From Chiridota heheva (lineage: Eukaryota; Echinodermata; Holothuroidea; Apodida; Chiridotidae), in assembly GCA_020152595.1 (NCBI GenBank), contig JAIGNY010004511.1, positions 124,001 to 188,000 of the forward strand: 64,000 bases of DNA, written 5' to 3'. Positions within the stretch are counted from its first letter, which is position 1; each line of letters starts with the position of its first letter. The notes under the pieces were generated by a model. That model was not told the DNA's origin. It saw only the letters and a list, made by a program, of their open reading frames with translations, and searched no databases. Below, piece after piece: positions 11,547-23,100 of the stretch. The position numbers were made by a program, and so were the translations under genes.

Positions 11547-11870
11547 GAATAACTTTTCTTCTTTATTTTCTTTATTCTGAAAACCACAAGTGATTAGGAT
11601 CAAATTTCCCTTATCAATGGCTCCATTGTACTTGTTCTCCTGTTGGTCCTGGGTTGTTGTGGAAGTTGGTGTAGATCTCAAACTAGCATTGGATGAAGTC
11701 CTTATTGTGTGGTTGAGTGGTTATTTTAATTAAAATTAGTGATCTAATTATTTGCTACAGTAAGACCTCATCAAACAACAACAACAACAGTAAGTTTGTG
11801 GTTATGATTTGCTGGAACAAATTATTAAGGAGGAGCACAGGTCATGTTGGCATATTCAGGAACTTTGTGA
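11547..11870 (+). repeat. dispersed repeat family F1, copy next to the 64-bp array
   Basis: About 300 bp here (CTTTATTTTCTTTATTCTGA, then GGATGAAGTCCTTATTG, then GTTATGATTTGCTGGAACA) are homologous in reverse orientation to 43860-44085. In both places a tandem array lies on the 5' side of the family copy. No coding capacity was seen; it looks like a non-autonomous mobile element. Confidence 0.75.
11761..11790 (+). mobile_element. very short retroposon tail inserted in the F1 repeat
   Basis: The F1 copy at 43937-43956 reads straight through ...TTGCTACAG/TAAGTTTG..., whereas here about 30 bp ending in (CAA)n are inserted. ACAGTAAG is present at both edges (11757-11764 and 11787-11794), consistent with an 8-bp target duplication. 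The inserted bases match the CCTCATCAAAC tail of the family at 6849. Confidence 0.7.
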
Positions 11871-11934
11871 CACATGATTTTTGAAGTTAATTTTCTGCAT
11901 AACACATTAACACTATTGCACATTCATTGTTTAA

Positions 11935-12035
11935 CCCTTACTCTACCAGCACTTTTTTGAAAATGCGCTCGAGAGGTGGGGCCAAAGATGGGGCACCCAA
12001 AACGGAGATAATATTGCCGCGTGGTAGAGTAAGGG
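11935..12035 (+). mobile_element. piggyBac-like MITE, copy 1
   Basis: This 101-bp element has perfect terminal inverted repeats CCCTTACTCTACCA and TGGTAGAGTAAGGG. It is flanked on both sides by TTAA (11931-11934, 12036-12039). TTAA target duplication plus ends beginning CCC is the piggyBac signature. No transposase is encoded. Confidence 0.8.
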
Positions 12036-12178
12036 TTAAGCAAGGGCTGATTATTGAAGGGTTTTCTGTCTTCCAAGCAGCAAAGTCGGGCCCGTTCCGC
12101 TTTAGTGACCCGCTGGGCCGCCCACCAGGATCATGCGGCATATATTTTTGAGTTGGCGCATTTGTCGGGGTTCATTAA

Positions 12179-12277
12179 CCCCTACTCTACCAGCGTCTTT
12201 TGAAAATGCGCTCGGGAGGCGGTGCCAAAGATAGGGCACCCAAAACGGTGATAATATTGCCGCGTGGTAGAGTAGTC
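12179..12277 (+). mobile_element. piggyBac-like MITE, copy 2
   Basis: A second copy in the same orientation, 143 bp after the first, again bordered by TTAA (12175-12178, 12278-12281). The left end reads CCCCTACTCTACCA; the right end has decayed to TGGTAGAGTAGTC. Internal sequence matches copy 1 with scattered differences. Confidence 0.75.
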
Positions 12278-12281
12278 TTAA

Positions 12282-13119
12282 TGTATATTCCAGATATCCA
12301 TTTTATCTATTAAAACTAAGGCCCTCCTACACACTGTTGATATCATAGATTTTTCTGTAATTGCTTTGCCATTTTTTTCTGATTCTAAATATGTCCTCCT
12401 AGCCATTCAAGGCCAAAAGTGAAACAACCCAGTAATCTTAAGTACAGTATTTAATACACTTGTTAGTAAATATTTCTGCTGGATGCTAAGTTATATAGGT
12501 ATCCCTGGAAATGTTTGAGCATCCGAAGATGCAATGGACCTCAACATATAAGACTTTACCTATATTGGCGTACATGGCCATTTTGTCCCATGTTGGTGAT
12601 GTGAAGCCTGATTATTTACAAACCAACAAAAGTTTTAAAGTGTACTTATTTTAAAAAAACACCATCCAGAAAACCAAGGTTATTTTCATTTGAGGAGATT
12701 GACCACTCTGGCTAAACCATCATTCTCTAGATTTTAAGCTCAGGAGAGCTATAAATTACTCTCCTCAAACCCCATTTTATTTTGGAATTGACTAAGGAGG
12801 GTGATTCATTCAAGGATTAGTTCAAGGGTCAAGCAAGCAAGTTTATCATATATGAAAGAGGACTTAAAAACAACAAACTGGTGAAGAAAGCACTCAAAAA
12901 TCTTATTCCTTATGGAGATATTCAAGTTTAAAGCTGTATATTATCTGTGTAGAACTCGAAATGACTGGTGTAGTAAGTCTGCTGGAAGGTTGGTGCCCTT
13001 ATCCTCACATTCCTAACAATTAATAATTTATTTTAAAGACAATTTATTTAACTTTTTTACTAATTGCATTATTTTTTTCTTGAGCTTTCTTCAGGTGGTA
13101 GATAATAATTACCCTTACT
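12282..13119. other. no gene seen
   Basis: AT-rich DNA with no open frame of interest, no RNA gene and no recognised repeat. Confidence 0.55.
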
Positions 13120-13373
13120 ACATCTGTGCTGCTACTATCCTGACATATCCAATGGTTTTTAAGCCATAAAATCCTTGAACAAAGTATCATATAATACATG
13201 AAGATTTTAAGGAATCTGAGGCAGTGACATCACAACTAGTCTGTTTTCAGTTGTTTCTATACAAATGATACCAAATAAGTTACCGAACTGGAATATCTTC
13301 CCAATGGAATAATATTTTTAAATGCTTTCTGCACCATTTTGTTTCTTTTGAAGTCCTCATTCATGTAAGACTC
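13120..13373 (+). repeat. dispersed repeat family F2, copy 1
   Basis: Segments such as TATCCAATGG, TTTTAAGCCATAAAATCC, ATACATGAAGATTT and CATTTTGTTTCTTTTGAAG reappear in the same order and orientation at 63515-63738. There is no coding signal. It is a two-copy dispersed repeat of unknown class. Confidence 0.7.
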
Positions 13374-13390
13374 TCTCTCTCTCTCTCTCT
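13371..13390 (+). repeat. (CT)10 microsatellite
   Basis: Ten CT dinucleotides are followed by AGGTGCAG. This mimics a polypyrimidine tract and splice acceptor, but the sequence after it is not a recognisable exon. Confidence 0.95.
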
Positions 13391-13502
13391 AGGTGCAGAG
13401 TCTGGAACAGACATTAGCGATCATGACCCTCCAGTCACTTCTGTTTAGAGCTAAATGCATAAACTTATTGTTACTTAGGCTGTTGTTGGTTGCCCAGTTG
13501 TT

Positions 13503-14400
13503 TTAGCTTTGGACATATTTAACTTGCTGCCTTCCTCTGCTTCTTTTGCCCTCAATTTTCCCACATACTGCAAGCTGTTCCAACCCACCCTCTCGATAAA
13601 CATGCCCGAAATAATCCATCTGTCTCCCTCTGATGGCATTGAGTAGGGACCTGTCCATGCCTGAAGCTATCAGGACATCATCATTTGTTTTTCTTTCTGT
13701 CCAAGATATTTTCAACATTCTCCTAACATTTCCATAGCTTCTAATCTTTTCTTGATGTCACTGGTAATTGTCCAGCATTCACAGCCATAGAGAAGAGTAA
13801 AGACCATACTTTTTCCTTCAAGACACGGACTTTCGTGTCCATTCCAATATTTCTATTCTTCAAAATTGGATTCATTGTTGTAAACATGTCTTTGGCAATT
13901 GCAATGCGATTTTTAACTTCATTAATGCACCGACTATTTGATGTTAATGTGTAGCCCAAGTACTTAAACTGTTGTACTTGTTCAATTATTTTTCCTTGGT
14001 TTTGTATACTACATAATGGGTTTATTGCTTCTTTTTTTTTAACCATCATACATTCTGTTTTCTTTAAATTTAGAGACAGCCCTTTCTTTCCACTTTCCTC
14101 TACAACTTTATCCAAAAGAGACTGCAGTTTTTCTTCTGACTCTGTTATAAGTACGTGTCATCTGCATAGTGTATTATAGCCATCAACTTTCAGCCCCTCA
14201 AGACTGTCGATGTTACAACATATTGTTTCACTATAAATGTTAAAAAGATTTGGTGACAAAACACACACCCCTTCCTGACTCCTTCGGATTACCTTAATTT
14301 CACTGTAATCTCCTTAAGTCTTAATGCTGCTTGCTGGTCCCATATAGGTTTGGTATAGTTTTGTAAGACCCACTTGCTTAATGCTTCATCACTCCTTTAA
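13503..14400 (-). mobile_element. RTE-like LINE reverse-transcriptase remnant
   Basis: Minus-strand blocks include a degraded AD-containing palm region near 14160, then LSLNLKKTECM, FKYLGYTLTSN, NEVKNRIAIAKDMF and KVWSLLF (14115-13741). A tail GKRSRGRQQVKYV follows at 13718-13503. This order matches the C-terminal half of RTE-type LINE proteins. Several frame changes show it is inactive. Confidence 0.8.
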
Positions 14401-14929
14401 ACTACTCTTGCAAAACCTTTTTCCAGAGAATGGCAATTATTGATTTAAGTGTGTATTGTCATGGTACTGTTTCTTAAAGGAATATTCCCATGGTTTTTGA
14501 AACTAAGTTAGAAATTAGTGGAAAATAAAATAAACAAATGGTGAAGAAAACAAAGTATTGTTATCTTTTTCCTGCAAGTAGTTATTCACTTTTGAAGCTC
14601 TGAGAGAGTTGTGTACATTAGTTGTTTACAGGTTGACAGTGATGCCACATTATTAATACATTCCCTCAAAATTGTTAAACATTTTATTTAAATTTGTCAC
14701 CTTTATATTCATATTAAAACTTGGTATAAGAAAAGATGGGGAAAATATGTTTGTGTAAGTGTATATCATACCCAATCTCACTGATTTAGAAGAAGAAAAT
14801 GTTCCAATAATATACAAAGAAGAAAATCATCTTGTATACTAAAAAGATTATAGCCAGTAGCATACAAAAGCATAAGATTTCACAATAAATGACATAAAAT
14901 CATAAATGAATATTTTTTAAAGTGGCTGG

Positions 14930-15235
14930 GAAGCCTGAAGAAGTTTCCAAAATTGAAACAAATTTCCCCAAAATCGAAGAGGATTGCCCAAAAATGAAAG
15001 ATATTTAAGAAAATTACCCGAAAATCGAAGAAAACTACCCAAAAATTGGAGAAAATTACCCAAAAATCGAAGAAAAATTGCAGAAAATTGAAAGAATTTT
15101 AACTGTTAAAGAGGTTTCCGAAATTGAAACAAATTTCTCAAAATCGAAGCGGAACGCCCAAAAATGAAAGAAATTTAAAAAAAAATTACCGAAAAAACAA
15201 CAACAATTTGCCGAAATTCAACTATTTTCTTATTT
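14930..15235 (+). repeat. phased A-tract tract (copy 2), internally duplicated
   Basis: A-runs of four or five recur at 10, 10, 11, 10, 11 and 11 bases between about 15015 and 15090, separated by six-base spacers (TCGAAG, CTACCC, TTGGAG, TTACCC). The opening ~80 bp (GTTTCCAAAATTGAAAC...) is repeated in diverged form from 15110. It resembles the tracts at 8655, 25590 and 30700. Confidence 0.75.
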
Positions 15236-17046
15236 CCCTATGAACAAAGCCATCACCAAATTTGGGCAATATTTCACTTTATATATTCATTTTTACAGTT
15301 TATTGAAGTATAACATAATGTATACCATGGTATCGGTATGCATATCCTGCTATTATTTACATTCACATACGGAATACCTCCCCCTCCCCCCAACACACAC
15401 TCTCCACCCCTACTGAATATGCTGAAAACAAAACTACATGGTTCTATATTTCTGCAGTGATTGTTGAAAGCTGTCCTAATGTTATAGTCATGTACAACCC
15501 AATGATTGTTTTTTTGTTTTTTGCCGCAGACCATTCTCTTGAATTCATATACCGGTTATATTGCACCTGTAAAGTTGTCTTATGATACCTATTAAGCATT
15601 CTAACTACAAAATGTTATTATTTTCCAAAGAGTTGCTTAAAAATATTTAGCAGAAAACAATACGTTTTCAGTGCATGGATAATTTAGAGCCATTTCAAAA
15701 TCCTGGATCTGCCCTTGTCTATAGTGCCCATAAAAATGAGATGATGCAAGAGGTGATGCATAAGATATTTATTGTAGAGTGCAGGCAATCTAACAGTTTG
15801 AAAGAGCATGGATAATCTTGAGTAAATGTAGTTGATGGTTTGGTGTCAGCTAAGTTTCCTGCAAAAGTCATTAATATTTAGTTTTATGTGAAGCTTGAGT
15901 TGGATAATCATCAAGCAGTTTTTTATCAGTTATAGACATCTGCAGGAAAATAGATTAATAAAAGAAGTAGAAACCCCCTGACTTCTGTTGATTACTTAAG
16001 CCATATCCATTGTATAGAAACCCCACAATACATATGTGTGCAAATATATTAGAACAACAAACAGCAAAATGAAAGGGAAAAATATTGATAATTATACAAG
16101 TATATAGTTTGAAAACAAAATGGGTCAAAGATTAACCACTGAACTAATTGCTAAACAGGTGAATTGTTTTGGTATTTAGGAATGTCAAATTTATTCAGCA
16201 TATTTAATCTAAAGAAGAGTGTTTGGTATTGTCATTAACAAGGCTATAGGTGACATACAAATTGCAAGTTTTTGCAGAAAGAAAACTTCTTTGAATAAAG
16301 TATACAATAGAAAAAAGGGATAGTCAATGTAATGAGGATTACAAAAATATAAAGGCTTTTACAAAGATGGTTCCCCATATGATGGTATATGAAAAGTTAA
16401 CTTACTACACAAGAATTTAATAGACATTTGGATATATCATAAAAATAAATATCAGGGAGGTGGGGGCAAGTTGCCCCCCTGACTCCCCAATGAATGCACC
16501 ACTGCTTTTTTCTGTAATTGAGGATTTTACTGTATTTGCTATAGTAACATTAGTGGGGAAATGATCAGCCAAAATTTGAACTCCACTTTTGTCATGTTTT
16601 AGGTATGATTACAGACTGGTTCATAAAGCAAATTTTGATTTGGAGGCAATATTTCAGGGTGGTATCAATTAAGTAAGGAATCAACATCAAGCATAGTTGC
16701 ATCACCCCGGAATGCATGTTTACGCTCATAGTAAGCCTCTGAAACTATTCCAGTATGTTTTTCTATTAGTAAAAAAATGATCACTGCTCCGATGAATGCT
16801 CTATGGCTGGGAAAGTCATTTGTATACACTTCCTGCCATACATGTCAGTATGCATGAGATAGAGAGCACCGTTTTGGTGTGTAGTGTTGGTATGTAAAAA
16901 AGAGAAAAGAACCATGTCCTGACTTTCCAGAGCATTTCATTTCTGGGTGGTTATTTCCATCAAGTAAATTATGCAACCAAAAATAAGTTAGCTGATGATG
17001 ATTTTGTAAATGAAAGGTTGCAATGTGATTTTTGTTCCCTCTGCAG
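15236..17046. other. upstream flank or intron of the PLAC8-like gene; no exon recognised
   Basis: The missing first PLAC8 coding exon (expected pattern W..G..xC..D...C) could not be found here by eye. A small CCCCC/GGGGG-flanked hairpin occurs at 16455-16500. The stretch just before 17047 is a good polypyrimidine tract ending CCCTCTGCAG. Confidence 0.5.
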
Positions 17047-17186
17047 GTCTGTGTGCATTTTGCTGTACTCCATGCTTTATGTGTTCAGTAGCTGGTGCTG
17101 CAGATGAATTTATGTGCCTGCCTCTCTGTGTTCCTGGTGCACTTATTGCTGTGCGAGCAAAGATCCGCGCCAAGTATGGAATCAGG
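17047..17186 (+). CDS. PLAC8-like gene, penultimate exon
   Basis: The exon is bounded by acceptor CCCTCTGCAG and donor AGG/GTAAGA. It begins with the last two bases of a codon and ends on a complete arginine codon. It encodes the CC..PC..C core and the RAKYGIR helix. It has eight cysteines in 46 residues, as expected for the family. Confidence 0.88.
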
Positions 17187-20100
17187 GTAAGACACCTAAC
17201 ACAGGTTTAAGATTTGGGGGCAGCGACCAATGTTGGCAATTGCCCATCAGGCAAGGAAGGTAAAGAACTATTTGAAAACTAGTGGGGATCATGGTCACAT
17301 GCCTCTCAGTGTGAGGGTCCTTCAGCTGTAATGATATTTCTTGTATTTAGATTGATGGTTCACTATGAGATGAGCTTGCTGAAGGGTGGCTATAGGATTT
17401 TCCTTTCAGGGGGATAACCAGGGATTTAGTCCCCCCCCCCCCATCCCCTCCCATCACAAAAGTAAATTAATTTTGTATTAAAGTTTATGCTCATCTGAAA
17501 ATCACCCACAATTTTTGGAAAATGTTACCCAATTTTCCAATTAATATTACCAAATTTCCCTTTAATATTACCAATTTCATTTTTAAAATTTCCCAATTTG
17601 AACTCCCACTGGCAACTAGGACTGGAAAGGTAGCATATATAGCCAGAAAGGAAAAATCTTCTCAGCTGGCAGTTTCCTCAGGAAATTACCCTAATTTTGG
17701 AGAAATTATCAGGAAATGTTGCCAAAATATTCTAAAATTTCCAATAATTTTACTAAATTTCCATTCAATACCAATTGTATATTCATAATTTCTAACATTT
17801 ACCTTTCAAATAGGAAGAAAGCATACAACTGGAAAAGACAAATTCTCTCAGGTGGCAGTTCACCCTGGGAAATTTCCTTCATTTTCAGGCAATTTTTTTT
17901 AATTTTTAGTCAATTTTCTTTTAATATTTTTAAAATTTCCTTAACTTTTGGGAATTTTTTGTCAATTTTCTAGAAAATTCTGGACATGTTGCCCAAATCT
18001 TTCAAACTTTCTAGCAATAATTGAAGCAAATTTCCCTTCAGTTTACCAGTTTGATGTTAATAATTACTCAATTTGACCTCTCAAACATGAATAAACCATT
18101 CAACTGGGAAAGAGAAATCCATTAGGTGACAGACCCCAGAAAATGTTCAGGAAATTTTTGTAAATTTTCAGAAAATTTATTCAATTATTAGGAAATGTTG
18201 CTAAATTCTTCCAAAATTCAGTTTAACAAATTTGTTTTACCTCCAAAATGGGGAAATAGCATGCATCCAAGAAGGTGATTTCATGTTTTTTTCTTTCTGC
18301 AAATGGGATACATTTATTTGAAGTTGTTGGTAAATCTTATATTTTACACTATATTTTACATATTTTAGTAAAAACACGCCTGTATATATCTGAATATTCT
18401 ACCTGTCAATTGATCTAATCCCACTTAAGCATTCTCAGTTTTAACTACAAAATGTTATTATTTTACAAAGGCTTTCTGGAACCATACATGGGAGCAAAAA
18501 CATAGGTGAAGAGGGTGGGGTGGGGAGGTAGCCAGAATTAATTCCCTCCTATGCCTCTGATGGTATTCCCTCCTATGCCTCTGATGGTATTCCCTCCTAT
18601 GCCTCTGATAGTATTCCCTCCTATGCCTCTGATGGTATTCCCTCCTATGCCTCTGATGGTATTCCCTCCTATGCCTCTGATGGTATTCCCTCCTATGCCT
18701 CTGATAGTATTCCCTCCTATGCCTCTGATGGTATTCCCTCCTATGCCTCTGATGGTATTCTCTCCTATGCCTCTGATGGTATTCCCTCCTATGCCTCTGA
18801 TGGTATTCCCTCCTATGCCTCTGATGGTATTCCCTCCTATGCCTCTGATGGTATTCCCTCCTATGCCTCTGATGGTATTCCCTCCTATGCCTCTGATAAT
18901 ATTCCCTCCTATGCCTCTGATGGTATTCCCTCTGATGGTATTCCCTCCCATGCCTCTGATGGTATTCCCTCCTATGCCTCTGATGGTATTCCCTCCTATG
19001 CCTCTGATGGTATTCCCTCCTATGCCTCTGATGGTATTCCCTCCTATGCCTCTGATAATATTCCCTCCTATGCCTCTGATGGTATTCCCTCCTATGCCTC
19101 TGATGGTATTCCCTCTGATGGTATTCCCTCCCATGCCTCTGATGGTATTCCCTCCTATGCCTCTGATGGTATTCCCTCCTATGCCTCTGATGGTATTCCC
19201 TCCTATGCCTCTGATAATATTCCCTCCTATGCCTCTGATGGTATTCCCTCCTATGCCTCTGATAATATTCCCTCCTATGCCTCTGATGGTATTCCCTCCC
19301 ATGCCTCTGATGGTATTCCCTCCTATACCTCTGATGGTATTTCCTTGTTCATTGGAAAGACAGGTGAGAGTTTTGTATCAATGTTGGCCTGCGCAACAAT
19401 TATTTACATGTGAATCTCTGGGTCTTAACATACCAATCCACTGGTTATAGAACATTCAATCATTAAACTATGACACAAAGTTTTCTGTTAGTCATGGACA
19501 GAGATCACCATGGTTGAAATTTTTTATGACACAGGTTGTACCTGTGTCGTAAGATTTAGATATAGCATGTGGAATTTTACCACTGAGTTTTTCATTAACA
19601 TAAATGAAAATAATGAACATCTTACCTCTCTGATGCGAGTTTTATTTCACACAAAAATGATTTTGAATAACTCAAAAATAAAAGAAAAATGACACAACTT
19701 CGAGACTAACGGCCGAATGATTTAACATGCCCGTAGTGCTGTACATAAACACATATAGTTTAGTACATAGGCCCTATGCATGATGTACGTAACCTGTACA
19801 GTGTACGTGAAAGTTTTGATGTTGTTTTGAATGCAGGCTGTTGATTGTCAACGATATTATTAGCTAGGATTCTACTTTCCTCCTGTATTGTGTTGATCGT
19901 GTATCTGTGAAGTGATCACAATCTGCAAGTCAATTTACTGTACTGTAAAGAAGTAGGCGTGTTCGAGATCTAAATAGTATATTATTGTTGACAATTGGTC
20001 AACGTTTACTAAAACCTCATGAAAGTTTGGATACGATGTACAAAAGTATTTTCTAGTTAATTTTGGGATTGTTAACCCAAATTTCATGATTCAGAAATCA

Positions 20101-23100
20101 ACATTATACATGAACAAGGATTTTGTATGAACTTTAAAAAAAATCTTTTATGATAATGATAGTCCGAATTTTGATTGATTATGGTATTTCAAGCGCAATT
20201 TTCATTCACTTTGGCGAGGCAGGCCTACACAAGTGTGTATGTTAAAATTACTTGCATGCTTCGCTAGCGCGCAGTGCCCTGTACATTATGTAATGCCCTT
20301 TACATTACACAGTGCCCTGTACATGCGACGGCAAATTAAGAAAATACGCCAAAATTTAAGGGCTTGTCGTAACCAAATACGGCAGGCAAAAAATTATGAC
20401 GCAACTTCTGGTCATGGACAATGCTATGGACTATCACCTATTATACTTACCTGGTACTCTTCTAAGCTGTATTTGACTCCATCACCTATTACACTTAAGT
20501 GGTACTCTTCTAAGCTGTATTTGACGACATCACGTATTATACTTACCTGGTACTCTTCTAAGCTGTATTTGACTCCATCACCTATCATACTTACCTGGTA
20601 CTCTTCTAAGCTGTATTTGACGACATCACGTATTATACTTACCTGGTACTCCTCTAAGCTGTATTTGACGACATCACGTATTATACTTACCTGGTACTCT
20701 TCTAAGCTGTATTTGACTCCATCACCTATCATACTTACCTGGTACTCTTCTAAGCTGTATTTGACGACATCACGTATTATACTTACCTGGTACTCTTGTG
20801 TATTTGACGACATCACGTATTATACTTACCTGGTACTCTTCTAAGCTGTATTAGACGACATCACGTATTATACGTACCTGGTACTCTTCCAAGCTGTATT
20901 TGACTCCATCACCTATTATACTTACCTGGTACTCTTGTGTATTTGACGACATCACGTATTATACTTACCTGGTACTCTTCCAAGCTGTATTTGACTCCAT
21001 CACCTATTATACTTACCTGGTACTCTTCTAAGCTGTATTTGACTCCATCACCTATTATACTTACCTGGTACTCTTCTAAGCTGTATTTGACGACATCACC
21101 TATTATACTTACCTGGTACTCTTGTGTATTTGACGACATCACGTATTATACTTACCTGGTACTCTTCTAAGCTGTATTTGACGACATCACGTATTATACT
21201 TACCTGGTACTCTTCTAAGCTGTATTTGACTCCATCACCTATTATACTTGCCTGGTACTCTTCTAAGCTGTATTTGACGACATCACCTATTATACTTACC
21301 TGGTACTCTTCTAAGCTGTATTTGACGACATCACCTATCATACTTACCTGGTACTCTCCTGTATTTGACGACATCACCTATTATACTTATCTGGTACTCT
21401 CCTGTATTTGACGACATCACGTATTATACTTACCTGGTACTCTTCTAAGCTGTATTTGACTCCATCACCTATTATACTTACCTGGTACTCTTCTGCTGTA
21501 TTTGTGACATCACCTATTATACTTACCTGGTACTCTTCTAAGCTGTGTTGTGACATCACCTATTATACTTACCTGGTACTCTTGTGTATTTGTGACATCA
21601 CGTATTACTTACCTGGTACTCTTCTAAGCTGTATTTGTGACATCACCTATTATACTTATCTGGTACTCTTCTAAGCTGTATTTGACTCCATCACGTATTA
21701 TACTTACCTGGTACTCTTCTAAGCTGTATTTGACTCCATCACCTATTATACTTACCTGGTACTCTTGTGTATTTGATGACATCACGTATTATACTTACCT
21801 GGTACTCTTCTAAGCTGTATTTACCTTACCTGGTACTCTTCTAAGCTGTATTTGACTCCATCACCTATTATACTTACCTGGTACTCTTCTAAGCTGTATT
21901 TGACTCCATCACCTATCATACTTACCTGGTACTCTTCTAAGCTGTATTTGTGACATCACCTATTATACTTACCTGGTACTCTTCTGCTGTATTTGTGACA
22001 TCACGTATTATACTTACCTGGTACTCTTCTAAGCTGTATTAGACGACATCACGTATTATACGTACCTGGTACTCTTCAAGCTGTATTTGACTCCATCACC
22101 TATTATACTTACCTGGTACTCTTCTAAGCTGTATTTGACGACATCACGTATTATACTTACCTGGTACTCTTCTAAGCTGTATTTGACTCCATCACCTATT
22201 GTACTTACCTGGTACTCTTCTAAGCTGTATTTGACGACATCATGTATTATACTTACCTGGTACTCTTCTAAGCTGTATTTGACGACATCACGTATTATAC
22301 TTACCTGGTACTCTTCTAAGCTGTATTTGACGACATCACCTATCATACTTACCTGGTACTCTTCCAAGCTGTATTTGACTCCATCACCTATTATACTTAC
22401 CTGGTACTCTTGTGTATTTGACGACATCACCTATTATACTTACCTGGTACTCTTCTAAGCTGTATTTGATGACATCACCTATTGTACTTACCTGGTACTC
22501 TTCTAAGCTGTATTTGACTCCATCACCTATCATACTTACCTGGTACTCTTCTAAGCTGTATTTGACGACATCACCTATTGTACTTACCTGGTACTCTTCT
22601 AAGCTGTATTTGACGACATCACGTATTATACTTACCTGGTACTCTTCTAAGCTGTATTTGACGACATCACGTATTATACTTACCTGGTACTCTTCTAAGC
22701 TGTATTTGACGACATCACCTATTATACTTACCTGGTACTCTTCTAAGCTGTATTTGACTCCATCACCTATCATACTTACCTGGTACTCTTCTAAGCTGTA
22801 TTTGACGACATCACGTATTATACTTACCTGGTACTCTTCTAAGCTGTATTGACGACATCACCTATTGTACTTACCTGGTACTCTTCTAAGCTGTATTTGA
22901 CGACATCACCTATTATACTTACCTGGTACTCTTCTAAGCTGTATTTGACGACATCACCCATTGTACTTAACTGGTACTCTTCCAAGCTGTATTTGACGAC
23001 ATCACATATTATACTTACCTGGTACTCTTGTGTATTTGACGACATCACCTATTATACTTACCTGGTACTCTTCTAAGCTGTATTTGACGACATCATGTAT

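Noticed and set aside
13391-13510. Possible exon after the (CT)10 tract (looks like polypyrimidine plus AG)
   Set aside because: The microsatellite only mimics an acceptor. The frame after it has no family resemblance and runs into the LINE remnant.
18538-19450. 254- and 299-codon frames on opposite strands (GGNTIRGI and PPMPLMVF repeats)
   Set aside because: A 24-bp stop-free unit explains both. It is intronic to the PLAC8-like gene, and no unique coding sequence flanks it.
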